A DNA stretch of 64,000 nucleotides, from the NCBI GenBank assembly GCA_016795105.1, contig JAEUIH010000002.1, positions 1 to 64,000 on the forward strand. Direction: 5' to 3'. A program made the position numbers and the translations under genes. Origin of the DNA: Planctomyces sp. (GTDB lineage Bacteria > Planctomycetota > Planctomycetia > Planctomycetales > Planctomycetaceae). Below, in pieces: positions 1 through 8,712 of the stretch. Below the pieces are notes generated by a model. It ran no database searches, was not told the DNA's origin, and worked only from the letters and a program-made list of their open reading frames with translations. How positions within the stretch are numbered: the stretch's first letter is position 1; every line of letters begins with the position of its first letter.

Positions 1-425
1 AGAATCTGGCCCGCCAGCCCGTCGACTCGTCCATCTGCCGCATCGACCATCATCGCCGTGTGCAGGAAGAACCCTCGCCCCGAACCGTTTCCTGTCCGAC
101 CAAGCCCTGTGGCCTTACGGTTACGACCATAGTCAATTTCCGTGGTATCGTTGATGATCAGTTTGACAGAGCCGACTTCGCAACCTTCGCGAACCTGTCG
201 GCAATGTGGCGCGATGATGCCATCAAAAGTGACATCTTCCTCATTGAACAATCGATACGCGGCTTTGCAGTCGCCCCACGATTCCGTTTGTTCCGGAGTA
301 CTTCCGTCCGGTCTGGCGGCAATGTCCTGAGCCAGCCGGACCAGGCGTCGATTCCTCCTCTCGTCACCCAGTTCACAGGGTCCAAATGTTGTTTCCGCCC
401 ATTCCTTTGTTTCCAGAATGACCAT
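1..425 (-). CDS. IS4-family (Tn5/IS50-like) transposase, N-terminal part, cut by window edge
   Basis: Translating the minus strand from the ATG at 425 gives an open frame of about 141 codons to the window edge. It starts MVILETKEWAETTFGPCEL and contains LGDERRNRRLVRLAQ, ESWGDCKAAYRLFNEEDV, NDTTEIDYG and a Gly/Arg-rich stretch ending GRGFFLHTAMMV. These match in order the N-terminal DNA-binding domain (W-A, LGD-RR, S-AA-RF) and the first catalytic Asp (DTTxxDY) of Tn5-type IS4 transposases, as known for that family. A strong Shine-Dalgarno (GGGAGGA) lies about 8 nt upstream. The second Asp, the YREK motif and the C-terminus lie outside the window. No terminal inverted repeat can be recognised with only one end visible, so whether the element is intact is unknown. 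Confidence 0.85.
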   Translation of the reverse strand, partial: MVILETKEWAETTFGPCELGDERRNRRLVRLAQDIAARPDGSTPEQTESWGDCKAAYRLFNEEDVTFDGIIAPHCRQVREGCEVGSVKLIINDTTEIDYGRNRKATGLGRTGNGSGRGFFLHTAMMVDAADGRVDGLAGQI

Positions 426-650
426 CACAGAGTCCTCCCTGCGCCGTTCGGAAGATTCAGCTGAACCTGCCAAACTCATCTCCGTGATCACTACCGCATG
501 CCAGGCCGCCGAGGTCTCTCTGCGAACATCCCATGGCCGGTGCATCACGTTGATTACCTACCAACGCAAAGATTGGGCCAATCAATTTTCCCAGCATTTC
601 CCGAAGAAATCTCTACCTGCTCGTTGCAAGATTTACAAAGAATGTGGGTA
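426..650. other. Non-coding stretch between transposase start and repeat array
   Basis: I see no supportable gene. It should hold the transposase promoter and one end of the insertion sequence. Only the ribosome binding site just above position 425 is clear. Confidence 0.4.
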
Positions 651-1279
651 ACACTCAGGCATTCCTGCCCGTCCACGCGCTGGTTCGAGTACAGCCATTG
701 CGCCATGACGAGGTATTGGTGTAGGCGGCGCGGCGGGGATGTGCTCAAATGTAGGATGGGCATTCCTGCCCGTCCGCGCGCTGGTTCGAGTACAGCCACT
801 GCGCCATGACGAGGTACTGATGTAGGCGACGCTGCAGGGATGTGCTCAAATGTAGGATGGGCATTCCTGCCCGTCCACGCGCTGGTTCAAGTACAGCCAT
901 TGCGCTATGACGAGGTATTGGTGTAGCCGGCGCTGCAGGGATGTGCTCGGGCAGGAATGCCCAAGCTACGATTTGTCCGCGCGCTGGTTCGAGTACAGCC
1001 ACTGAGCCATGACGAGGTATTGGTGTAGGCGACGCTGCGGGGATGTGCTCGGGCAGGAATGCCCAAGCTACGATTTGTCCGCGCGCTGGTTCAAGTACAG
1101 CCACTGCGCCATGACGAGGTATTGATGTAGGCGACGCGGCAGGGATGTGCTCGGGCAGGAATGCCCAAGCTACGATTTGTCCGCGCGCTGGTTCAAGTAC
1201 AGCCACAGCGCCATGACGAGGTATTGATGCAGGCGGCGCTGCGGGGATGTGCTCGGGCAGGAATGCCCAAGCTACTCAA
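651..1279. repeat. Tandem array of six 101-102 bp units with GTAG-hairpin (REP-like) cores
   Basis: The marker CTGGTTC recurs at 680, 781, 882, 984, 1086 and 1188, giving periods of 101, 101, 102, 102 and 102 bp. Each unit carries a palindromic core. In the first three the core reads GGGCATTCCTGCCC (near 657, at 758 and at 859), two of them behind GTAGGAT. In the rest it is inverted, GGGCAGGAATGCCC followed by AAGCTAC (949, 1051, 1153, 1255). The spacer, with CCATGACGAGGTATTG, keeps one orientation throughout, so the hairpin module was flipped or exchanged inside an otherwise direct repeat. The array ends at the stop codon of the membrane protein gene starting at 1280. No protein is encoded here. 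Confidence 0.9.
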
Positions 1280-1675
1280 TCAGTTGCGGCTGTCATCGTC
1301 GAAACTTCCTTCGAAGTCGTCGTCGAAGCCATCATCAAGAGTTTCATCATCGAACAGCTGTTCGCCGTCATCCTCAGGAGCCTCTTCATCATCAGAGTCA
1401 TCATGTTTTGTGGGGTTGAATGTCTCCCCAGGCCCCAATGCAGTTGCTCCGGCACCCGCGGCTGCAAAACCTGCTGCCGGATAGAGCAGTCCAACAAGAA
1501 CCGGGCTGACGGCGACAACAGCGGCAAGGAGGCCGGCGACGACATTAATTCCCCACAGCATACCAGTCCACTGGTTCGCGTAGCCCTGAAAACCGGCCAT
1601 GACGAGGACAGCGACAAGTGCAGCTGCCGGGAGTGCGGCAACGATGGAGATCAGCAAAACCTGCTTTTTGGACAT
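1280..1675 (-). CDS. Small membrane protein with acidic C-terminal tail
   Basis: The protein is 131 aa from MSKKQVLLISIVAALPAAAL. I chose this start, not one 14 residues upstream, because it places a Lys pair directly before the first hydrophobic segment. Two membrane segments are visible: about residues 5-26, and about 40-78 with Ala/Val/Gly-rich character that may be one or two helices. The last 45 residues are almost entirely Asp/Glu/Ser (DDSDDEEAPEDDGEQ, then repeated D-D-F/G), a highly charged soluble tail that could bind cations or basic partners. I recognise no family. The stop codon abuts the REP-like array downstream, which may act on transcript ends or stability. Confidence 0.65.
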   Translation of the reverse strand: MSKKQVLLISIVAALPAAALVAVLVMAGFQGYANQWTGMLWGINVVAGLLAAVVAVSPVLVGLLYPAAGFAAAGAGATALGPGETFNPTKHDDSDDEEAPEDDGEQLFDDETLDDGFDDDFEGSFDDDSRN

Positions 1676-1867
1676 TGACTTGGTCTCACATTTTGCGCGT
1701 GAAACGCGCCCTCGCACCGGGACGAAAACTCTGCTTTTTCAGCATTCAACTTATCGTCATCGTAAAATCACGTGTTCAGTGCTCGCAACAATCCATCCCA
1801 GACTTTGCGTTTTTTAACGGGGACTGTCGATTTTTCCGATTATTCGGGTGCTTTTGCGGAGTCAAAG

Positions 1868-2383
1868 TCAGGATTTGATCTCGAAAATCGCCTCAACTTC
1901 GACCGCCGCACCGGTCGGCAGAGCAGCAAAGCCCAGGGCGCTCCGAGCATGATAGCCGTCGCCGTCCTTGCCAAATAGCTCATGCAGCAGGTCTGAAGTA
2001 CCGTTAATCACAAGGTGCTGGTCAGTAAAGTCAGGCGCTGAATACACGCAACCCAGCACTTTGAGGACTCGTAGATTGTCGAGCGTTCCGTGCGCGTTGA
2101 AAACAGATCGCAGAATCTTTCGCGCACAGTCCTTCGCTGCCTCGTATCCCTGCTCAACTGAGACATTTTTCCCAAGAACCCCCTTCAACTCACTCACGTG
2201 ACCTGAGGTGATCAGCAGGTTGCCTGTTCGAATGCACAGATTCAAATACCCCGGTTGCTGGGGTTCGAAACAGATTCCGAGTTCTCGAGCGCGTTGGGTG
2301 GGTGAGTTCACGGCAGGTCCTGACTGGCTGGTATGCAGATGTTCGATGATGTCCGGGAATCCGTTGCTGAATTCGCAGTTCAT
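1868..2383 (-). CDS. RidA/YjgF-family protein
   Basis: 171 aa with the RidA (YjgF/YER057c/UK114) fold signature. LNLCIRTGNLLITSGHVS corresponds to the strand that carries the active-site wall, and the C-terminal ARSALGFAALPTGAAVEVEAIFEI is the diagnostic family ending. RidA members deaminate reactive enamine/imine intermediates from PLP enzymes. The catalytic Arg of canonical RidA lies in a PxRS motif near the C-terminus, here HARSALG, so the Arg is present without the usual Pro. The protein is longer than the usual 125-130 aa because of about 25 extra N-terminal residues. That suggests the larger planctomycete/proteobacterial subgroup, whose substrate is unknown. It is divergent from the next gene. 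Confidence 0.85.
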   Translation of the reverse strand: MNCEFSNGFPDIIEHLHTSQSGPAVNSPTQRARELGICFEPQQPGYLNLCIRTGNLLITSGHVSELKGVLGKNVSVEQGYEAAKDCARKILRSVFNAHGTLDNLRVLKVLGCVYSAPDFTDQHLVINGTSDLLHELFGKDGDGYHARSALGFAALPTGAAVEVEAIFEIKS

Positions 2384-2546
2384 CTGGAAATCGGTGTATC
2401 CTGAAAGTGCCTTTTACGAGGATCGGACTCAACCTTCAAGTGAGTCAATACAGGCAGGCAATCATCGGTCTGTATGCGGGGATTCCTGCACCTAGGTCTT
2501 TTGTTCTTGCTTTCCCCTATCCTTGAGGCTCTCATGCGTTTTTCCC

Positions 2547-3650
2547 ATGTCCGCCGGCGTACACGGTCAAGTCGTAAATCGACTGTTTCACCCGAAAATT
2601 CGGAGTCCTGCTGTGTTTCGATCTATGATCTGTGGAACTCTCATCGCTGTCTGTATTGGGTTTAATTGTCAACCTGCCGCAGCTGGAAAACGAAAGGCCT
2701 GTGCTCCTCGCGTCAATTGCCTGTCACCGTTTTGGTACAATGAAAGTTCCCAGACAGCTTGTCGTCCGTGCGTTCCGGTGACGCGCTGTTGTCCGCCTTG
2801 TGCGAGTGTGCCCTATTCGGACAAAGAACCCACTTCAGGCGAGGGTGTGGTTCCACAACCGAATGCAGAACTGTGTCCGACCACGAAACTTGCTCAGATT
2901 CCAATCGGAATTCCAGGGACCGGAGGTGCAACTACCGTCTGCGTCTGGGAACTCACAAACTGCAAGAACAACCCCGTCACCTACGCAGGAATGGTCTACG
3001 CCAATTGCAATGGAGCTGAATGTAACTGCGTTGGAGGGGCATGTGTGGCCCCTTCGCCCCCAAGCCTGGAACTCGGTACTGGTACGATGCTCGTTGATGA
3101 AACGTTTGCATTCGCTGGTGCTCGTTCGCAGGACTACTTGTTCGCTGAGCTTAAAGAGCCACTGGAAGATGAACGGAATCGTCCGAAGACCGTTCGAAGT
3201 AACAAGAAAGTGTTTTCGTTCGAAATCCCTCTGTATAAAACGATGATTCCGGGCTCAGTCGGAGAGATCATGCCCGATTGGGGCGTGAAACTTTGGAGGG
3301 TCAAGTACGTGAAGGCTCTTGAGGTTCGTGGTGAAGGAGGCTCGCAATACTTTGCCCTGTATAAGATCTTCCGTGACAACGACCGTGCTGATGCTGGTGA
3401 ACGGGATGTGCCTGGGGATCTCTACATCGGCATCCGCACTTCTGACCTCAGCGGTGTCAGGGAATTGCCGGGCGGACTGCAGTTGATCGAAGCGACATCT
3501 CCTCAGGTCAGGAAGCTTGACGCGAACAATAACTGCATAGTGCGCGAAATCGCGGTTCAGGTACCCGTCAAGAAGCTGATCTCGGGCAATGAAAAGGAAG
3601 AAACGCGTCTGAAGTGGTTTCATCTGTACGGGTCAGAATACGCGCCATAG
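2547..3650 (+). CDS. Cys-rich secreted protein, planctomycete hypothetical
   Basis: About 367 aa. The hydrophobic stretch ICGTLIAVCIGF followed by QPAAAG is a plausible signal peptide, so the mature protein is probably exported. The reading frame is open upstream to a TTG at 2523. ATG 2547, GTG 2613 and ATG 2625 are all possible starts, and the later two give a more typical signal length. The first 150 mature residues are rich in Cys in pairs and CxxC-like spacing (CRPCVPVTRCCPPCASV, then NCNGAECNCVGGAC), which suggests disulfides or metal binding. The C-terminal half is a mixed alpha/beta region without recognisable motif. Its function is unknown. Confidence 0.7.
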   Translation: MSAGVHGQVVNRLFHPKIRSPAVFRSMICGTLIAVCIGFNCQPAAAGKRKACAPRVNCLSPFWYNESSQTACRPCVPVTRCCPPCASVPYSDKEPTSGEGVVPQPNAELCPTTKLAQIPIGIPGTGGATTVCVWELTNCKNNPVTYAGMVYANCNGAECNCVGGACVAPSPPSLELGTGTMLVDETFAFAGARSQDYLFAELKEPLEDERNRPKTVRSNKKVFSFEIPLYKTMIPGSVGEIMPDWGVKLWRVKYVKALEVRGEGGSQYFALYKIFRDNDRADAGERDVPGDLYIGIRTSDLSGVRELPGGLQLIEATSPQVRKLDANNNCIVREIAVQVPVKKLISGNEKEETRLKWFHLYGSEYAP

Positions 3651-3736
3651 TTGTATTGTCTTCTGAAAGGCGCGTTCTTCCGTTGCCAGCGTTCAAATGT
3701 GACGACTTCTTAAACGCCATCAGTCGCAAAAGGTAA

Positions 3737-5914
3737 CTAGTCGACAGCCCTCACCATCCTCCAGCCAATCCGGCTGTATGTGGTGAGGGCATCGATGTCA
3801 GCAGCAGGGAATGGCGCCAGCAGTCGCTGTCGGGGATTGACGAATTGAGCTGCGACGCCGGATGCCAGCCAATCGGATGGTGCACCGCGAACCTCAATCA
3901 AAGTCGGGATTCGAGCAAGTTCCTCCGCCCCTGCGTGGGACCTTCGATCTTCAGGGAACCGGGTTGGAAAGAGCAGGACGTAACTGAGGCCCGGCGAATC
4001 TGTGTATTCGGCAACACTTGAACACAGGTTGCGGATTCCGGAGGGCGTTGTGTCGGATGTGACCGCCTTGATGGACAGGATACTCCAGTTCTCAGGCTGC
4101 TCGATCGGAGGTGTATTGCCCGTTGAGTACGGTGCAGAGCCGCCGAGTGTGGCAAGGTACTCCCATTCTATGCAAGTTGGTAAACGCCCACCGGCCAGTT
4201 CGCAGTACAAAATGGCAACATCAATCGGATAGCCGGAAACCGGCGTGTCATCGGAGATCATTGAGCGATCGCCGAACCGCGAATTGATTTCTGATAGATA
4301 TGTGCCCGTCAAAGTCGACAATTTGAAGGGCTGATTCAACACCTTGCGGAACACTTCGTAGCTGACTTCGTTGACGCCTGCCTCAAAATCGCCGACGGTC
4401 TGTGGGTGTCGCCGAGCCATTGCTGTGTCATTTTCTATTCCCGCTTCAAACTGTCCACCTTTCACATTGACCATCGACTCTGCAACGTCCTGATCTGCAA
4501 ACAGGCGAAATGGCTGAAGCATTACGACACCGTCTTTCACCGACCATGCACGGTGAGGATAGTAGGGGTCCCCTTCGCCTGAAGACGGCAGCTCCGGGAT
4601 CGTTCGCCAGACTTCATGAAAGCGTCCTGCCTCATCTCGTCCTTCAATACGATAGAGGCCTGGTGTCACGTATACACGCTGTCCTGAATTCGAGATTGCC
4701 TGAAAGCCAGATTCATGAGGAACCCGCAGTACATCGTTGTATCTCACAAATCGAAGCGAGGCGTCTCCATTTTCTGTGGCAATAACAACAGGGACAGTTC
4801 CCGCTGGAGGACGCACCATCATCATGATGGCGCTGACAACTGCAGCCACAGTCACGAGAGTCGCGGCAAAGCTGACTCGATTTCGACGAATCAGCTTCCA
4901 GCACTGCTCCGGTACGCTCACCGGGCGCGCAAGAATAGGCTTGCCATCAAGAAAATTCTGAAGATCATCGGCCATGGCTGCCGCGGACTCGTAACGCTGA
5001 AGTGGGTCCTTTCGCAAAGCCTTCAGGCAGATGGTCTCCAAGTCACGCGGAATGCTGCGTTTCAGACTCCGAGGAGACGGAGGATCTTCTGTGATGATTC
5101 GGTATAAAACCGTTCGTGAATTCGTTGCCACAAACGGACGATGTCCGGTCAGAAGTTCAAACAGGATCACGCCCATCGCAAATATGTCCGTGCGATTCGT
5201 GAGATGCTTGTTGTCACCGCGCGCCTGTTCGGGAGACATATAAGGGATGGTACCGACGACCTTGCCGGTTTGAGTGACGGTCGTTTCGCCGGCCTGATCG
5301 CGGCGCGCGAGTCCAAAGTCAGCGATCAGAGGTGTACCATCGGAACCAATCAGGATGTTGCCCGGCTTTAAGTCTCTGTGAATGATTCCCTGATTGTGGA
5401 ATACTTCAATCGCCCTGAGCAGCGGAATCAAAAACTCCGCCGCCTCACGCTCAGTCATTGGCCGCATCTGAAGCCGCTCTCGCAGCGTGACTCCGTCGAT
5501 GTACTGCGAAGCGATGTAGAACGAGTCATCGAATTTTCCAACTTCGAAGACTGTGACGACATGCGGATTGGTGATCTTCGCTGCCATGCGGGCTTCGCGA
5601 AGGAACTGCAGACGCTGATCGGCCGTTACCGCTCCCGTTCGAGGAAGTTTCAGGGCAACGTGACGCAGTAATTCTGTATCCCATGCCTTATAGACCGTTC
5701 CATAAGTCCCCTCGCCCAGCACCTGTTCGAGTACAAACTGGCCGACTTGTCTGCCAGGTTCCATCGATGCCGTCGTGGCACTATTCTCGGCAAGACTAAA
5801 CTGACTATTGCAGGATGGGCAAGTGACTGCATCCAGGGTCTTGTCGTCATCTTTTAGATCAAGTCGATCCGGAATGTGGACTGGCTGGTGACAGTTTGGG
5901 CATCGGAAATGCAT
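3737..5914 (-). CDS. Ser/Thr protein kinase with N-terminal zinc ribbon and C-terminal FGE-sulfatase-like domain
   Basis: 725 aa from MHFRCPNCHQPVHIPD. An upstream start 32 codons earlier is possible, but this one places the zinc ribbon at the N-terminus as usual for the group, with a GCAGGA box upstream. Order of parts: two CPxC pairs (residues about 5-8 and 32-35), a kinase domain (about 60-325) with glycine loop GEGTYGTV, VAIK-type Lys in HVALKLP, HRDLKPGN, DFG in ADFGLA and the APE-type YMSPEQARG, one membrane helix (about 345-363), then an extracytoplasmic region. Its last about 230 residues resemble formylglycine-generating enzyme (GGRLPTCIEWEYLA, GIRNLCSSVAEYTDS, YSRIGWRMVRA). This layout suggests a transmembrane sensor kinase. 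The FGE module is probably a binding domain, since catalytic Cys residues are not evident. Confidence 0.92.
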   Translation of the reverse strand: MHFRCPNCHQPVHIPDRLDLKDDDKTLDAVTCPSCNSQFSLAENSATTASMEPGRQVGQFVLEQVLGEGTYGTVYKAWDTELLRHVALKLPRTGAVTADQRLQFLREARMAAKITNPHVVTVFEVGKFDDSFYIASQYIDGVTLRERLQMRPMTEREAAEFLIPLLRAIEVFHNQGIIHRDLKPGNILIGSDGTPLIADFGLARRDQAGETTVTQTGKVVGTIPYMSPEQARGDNKHLTNRTDIFAMGVILFELLTGHRPFVATNSRTVLYRIITEDPPSPRSLKRSIPRDLETICLKALRKDPLQRYESAAAMADDLQNFLDGKPILARPVSVPEQCWKLIRRNRVSFAATLVTVAAVVSAIMMMVRPPAGTVPVVIATENGDASLRFVRYNDVLRVPHESGFQAISNSGQRVYVTPGLYRIEGRDEAGRFHEVWRTIPELPSSGEGDPYYPHRAWSVKDGVVMLQPFRLFADQDVAESMVNVKGGQFEAGIENDTAMARRHPQTVGDFEAGVNEVSYEVFRKVLNQPFKLSTLTGTYLSEINSRFGDRSMISDDTPVSGYPIDVAILYCELAGGRLPTCIEWEYLATLGGSAPYSTGNTPPIEQPENWSILSIKAVTSDTTPSGIRNLCSSVAEYTDSPGLSYVLLFPTRFPEDRRSHAGAEELARIPTLIEVRGAPSDWLASGVAAQFVNPRQRLLAPFPAADIDALTTYSRIGWRMVRAVD

Positions 5915-6047
5915 GTTTGGCCACGTCCTGCAGAATTCTCTGAGTCCGTCATTGTCGACCGACTGGGCAAAGCTCCTTAGGTAGTTTAATGGATGCACAC
6001 CAGAAATCAACTTGTTGCCTGCATGGTCAATCGTATGCAGGAGCAGT

Positions 6048-7229
6048 CTACAGTATCAACATGGCATCCCCATAACTAAAGAATCGATATCGCTCACGGA
6101 CTGCTTCACGATAAGCCTTCATGATCAGGTCATATCCTGCGAGTGCGGCAACAAGGACAATCAGGGTGGAACCCGGAAGGTGGAAGTTCGTGAGGAGGCA
6201 GTCAACAACCTGAAACTGAAATCCCGGTCGGATGAAGAGGTTTGTTCGCCCTGACCATGGCTGAATTTGTCTGCTGGCGGCGTCCATTTGTGCAGGAGAC
6301 TCCGAGGTTGTTCCGGATACTCTGGATGCGGATTCAAGCGTGCGCACGCTGGTGGTGCCAACGGCCAGCAGCCTTCCTCCTGATCTCCGAGCTGACTGAA
6401 TCCGCGAACACACATCATCTGTTAATCGACACCACTCGTCATGCATCTGATGTTCCGAGAGTCGGCTGACGGTCACGGGACGAAATGTACCGATTCCAAC
6501 ATGAAGTGTGACGTGAGCCAGTTCCGCACCGGCCAACTGGCACTGTTCAAGAAGTTCCGGCGTAAAATGCAATCCGGCAGTTGGAGCAGCGATCGCGCCT
6601 GGCTCCGAGGCAAACTGTGTCTGGTACCGGTCCTGATCATCTGCGTCTGCCAGCTTTCTTCCCATATATGGCGGAAGCGGCAGGCTGCCGAACTGTTCGA
6701 GCACTTCAAATGCGGAGCCGACGCCGGAGGAGCCGACGCCTGCAGTGCTGGCTCCGGATGGTCGCACAATCCAGCTGCCATCTGATTGCTTCCGAATCAG
6801 TGTCAGGGTCATCGACGGTTGCATTTGTCCGACGACTTCGGTGGGCTCGTAGGGAGCCACAACTCGGATGTCTTCCCCGGGAAGAAGCCGCCCTCGTGTT
6901 TCACACAGTATGTGCCAGTCGCCATCACGGGTTTCTTCGATAAACAGGCCTTCCCACTTACCACCTGTTGAACTTCGGACACCAAACATCCGGGCCGGAA
7001 CAACTTTCGTGTTGTTGAAAACCATCAGGTCCCCGGGGTTCAGAAACTGAGGAAGGTCTGAAATCCGACGATGCGCAATTGTGCCGGCTTTGCGGTCCAC
7101 CACCATGAGGCGAGAACCGTCACGTCGTTCCGCAGGACGTGATGCGATCAGTTCAGGCGGTAAATCGTATTGCCACGCCATCAAATCGTCGAGATCCGGC
7201 GTAATGTAATCAGTCGAGTCCAAAACCAT
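6048..7229 (-). CDS. queA: tRNA preQ1(34) S-adenosylmethionine ribosyltransferase-isomerase
   Basis: QueA transfers and rearranges the ribosyl group of SAM onto preQ1 at the wobble base of tRNA, making epoxyqueuosine in the cytoplasm. The 393-aa product has the full set of family blocks: YDLPPELIASRPAERRDGSR near the N-terminus, NNTKVVPARMFG, RYQTQFASEPGAIAAPTAGLHF, the HVTLHVGIGTFRPV block, GTTSVRTLES, and the ending TNLFIRPGFQF ... LLTNFHLPGSTL followed by YRFFSYGDAMLI. It is slightly longer than the roughly 350-aa enterobacterial enzyme because of inserts near residues 165 and 310. It is transcribed divergently from the glycosyltransferase gene. No other queuosine gene is visible here. Confidence 0.97.
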   Translation of the reverse strand: MVLDSTDYITPDLDDLMAWQYDLPPELIASRPAERRDGSRLMVVDRKAGTIAHRRISDLPQFLNPGDLMVFNNTKVVPARMFGVRSSTGGKWEGLFIEETRDGDWHILCETRGRLLPGEDIRVVAPYEPTEVVGQMQPSMTLTLIRKQSDGSWIVRPSGASTAGVGSSGVGSAFEVLEQFGSLPLPPYMGRKLADADDQDRYQTQFASEPGAIAAPTAGLHFTPELLEQCQLAGAELAHVTLHVGIGTFRPVTVSRLSEHQMHDEWCRLTDDVCSRIQSARRSGGRLLAVGTTSVRTLESASRVSGTTSESPAQMDAASRQIQPWSGRTNLFIRPGFQFQVVDCLLTNFHLPGSTLIVLVAALAGYDLIMKAYREAVRERYRFFSYGDAMLIL

Positions 7230-7320
7230 GGTTCCTTCACGCTATCCTGTCAGCGAACTCGGATTCGCTCCGTCCCAAACCTGACGATCGTAGGCAAACA
7301 CTCCTGATTCGGCCATCGAA

Positions 7321-8469
7321 ATGCAGCCTGTTGCACCACATCATGACTCAGAACCTGGTGGTTCGCAGCGTACAGATGGACGTCTGAAGATCCTGATGGC
7401 GATTACTGAGCTTGATGCCGGAGGCGCAGAACGTGCGTTTGTTCGAGTCGCAAAGGGTTTGAGTGAACGCGGGTATCAGATTGAAGTGGTGAGCCTTCGC
7501 GACGCTGGTGTGCTCGCCGACGAATTGAGACAGTCTTCAATTCCCGTTCATGCTCTGAAGTGCAGTCGCATGAGTCCCATGTCCATCCTGCGGCTAATTC
7601 CTCATTTGCGGAGGTTTCAACCGGATTTGGTGCTCTCGTTTCTTCATGAAGCAAATCTCGCGACTCGACTTGCCGCTGCAATATGCCGAATTCCTGTGGT
7701 GATTTCCGGAATTCGAGTCGCAGATCGACGTTGTTTCGTTCGCTGGACCGAACTGCTGACATCAGGATTTGTGACACACTATGTGGCCGTCAGCCAAAAT
7801 GTCGCCCGAATCCACGCTCAGCTTAGCAACGTTCCTCTCGAACGCTTTACGGTGATCTACAATGGTGTCGAACCGGCCAGCGTGGCATTGCGGCCAGTTT
7901 CGCGGTCGGACCTGCAGATTCCCGACGGGAATCGTGTCATCTTGTTCGCAGGCCGTCTGGTCGAACAAAAGGCCCCCATGGATCTTCTGAAAGCGTTTCT
8001 GGCCTTGCCAGACGATCAAAAAAAGAGCGTTTCTCTGGTATTCGTTGGCGATGGGCCACTCAAGTCAAAAATCGAATCGTTCATCGCCTCGAACCAATTG
8101 AAGACAATGGTTCGCCTGATCGGCTGGCGGGCCGACCTTGCATCGATCATGAAAGCCTCGGATGTTCTTGTTCTGCCTTCCTACTGGGAGGGTGTTCCGA
8201 ACGTTCTCCTCGAGGCCATGTCGATCGGGTTGCCGGTCATCGCTTCGCGTGTCGATGGAACCTCCGAAGTGATTGATGATGGCGTCACTGGAACCCTGTT
8301 TGCTGCCGGCAATATTTCGGAACTCACCAGCCGACTTGAAGAGTTTTTGCTTCATCCAGAGCACTCTGCGGTGTTGGCGGTTGCTGCGCAAAGTGTTTGT
8401 GATAAACACTTTACGTGGCAGCATTGCGTAGACGGATTTCAGCGATTGGTCCAACAGTTGAGTCGATGA
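7321..8469 (+). CDS. Glycosyltransferase family 4 (GT-B) protein
   Basis: 382 aa. After about 22 polar residues comes the N-terminal Rossmann domain opening KILMAITELDAGGAERAFVRVAKGL, where GGAE is the acceptor-side loop of GT4 enzymes. The C-terminal domain carries ILFAGRLVEQKAP, VGDGPLKSKIE, VLPSYWEGVPNVLLEAM and the E-x7-E type motif that binds the nucleotide-sugar phosphates (EGVPNVLLEA). No membrane segment is evident, so it acts at the cytoplasmic face. The sugar and acceptor cannot be told from sequence. Such enzymes build lipopolysaccharide, capsule or exopolysaccharide. It sits alone between queA and the division cluster. Confidence 0.9.
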   Translation: MQPVAPHHDSEPGGSQRTDGRLKILMAITELDAGGAERAFVRVAKGLSERGYQIEVVSLRDAGVLADELRQSSIPVHALKCSRMSPMSILRLIPHLRRFQPDLVLSFLHEANLATRLAAAICRIPVVISGIRVADRRCFVRWTELLTSGFVTHYVAVSQNVARIHAQLSNVPLERFTVIYNGVEPASVALRPVSRSDLQIPDGNRVILFAGRLVEQKAPMDLLKAFLALPDDQKKSVSLVFVGDGPLKSKIESFIASNQLKTMVRLIGWRADLASIMKASDVLVLPSYWEGVPNVLLEAMSIGLPVIASRVDGTSEVIDDGVTGTLFAAGNISELTSRLEEFLLHPEHSAVLAVAAQSVCDKHFTWQHCVDGFQRLVQQLSR

Positions 8470-8592
8470 GCTGCGACGCAGAACGTCCTCGATAGATGAA
8501 ATCCAAAAATGTGAAAATCGCCAATCCGTTGTCAGCAAACAACCTGCGCCGATTCCCGTTGTTGCCGATCTCCGACACCGCATCACTGTCGC

Positions 8593-8620
8593 TTGACGGA
8601 TCTCAGAGTGCCATTAAATT
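8593..8620 (+). promoter_or_regulatory. Candidate promoter of mraZ
   Basis: TTGACG at 8593-8598 is a good -35 box. TAAATT at 8615-8620, 16 bp downstream, is an acceptable -10 (4 of 6 consensus bases). The MraZ-box array starts 10 bp further on, so a bound repressor would sit at the initiation region. Confidence 0.5.
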
Positions 8621-8629
8621 CCCTCTCAG

Positions 8630-8664
8630 TGGTGAGTTGTGGGGAGTTGTGGGGCGAAAGGGAA
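8630..8664 (+). promoter_or_regulatory. MraZ-box operator upstream of mraZ
   Basis: Direct repeats TGGTG (8630), TGGGG (8640) and TGGGG (8650) start exactly 10 bp apart, each separated by a 5-bp spacer (AGTTG twice, then CGAAA). A weaker GGGAA follows at 8660. MraZ is known from E. coli to repress its own operon by binding TGGGN repeats spaced by 5 nt, so this is a textbook autoregulatory operator. It lies between the candidate promoter and the mraZ start. Confidence 0.8.
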
Positions 8665-8712
8665 TCGCGAAACGGGAGTTTGGCAGAACGGTTGTTTGAA
8701 AGAACCGCGAGC

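Noticed and set aside
745-1206. Open frame of 153 codons with 34-residue repeats on the minus strand
   Set aside because: It is a by-product of 102-bp repeat units (a multiple of three) in the array. No ribosome site and no family resemblance.
651-1279. Possible CRISPR array
   Set aside because: Repeat units are 101-102 bp with no variable spacers and no cas genes nearby.
8593-8712. Longer MraZ start
   Set aside because: Would run through the promoter and operator; the family N-terminus begins at 8713.
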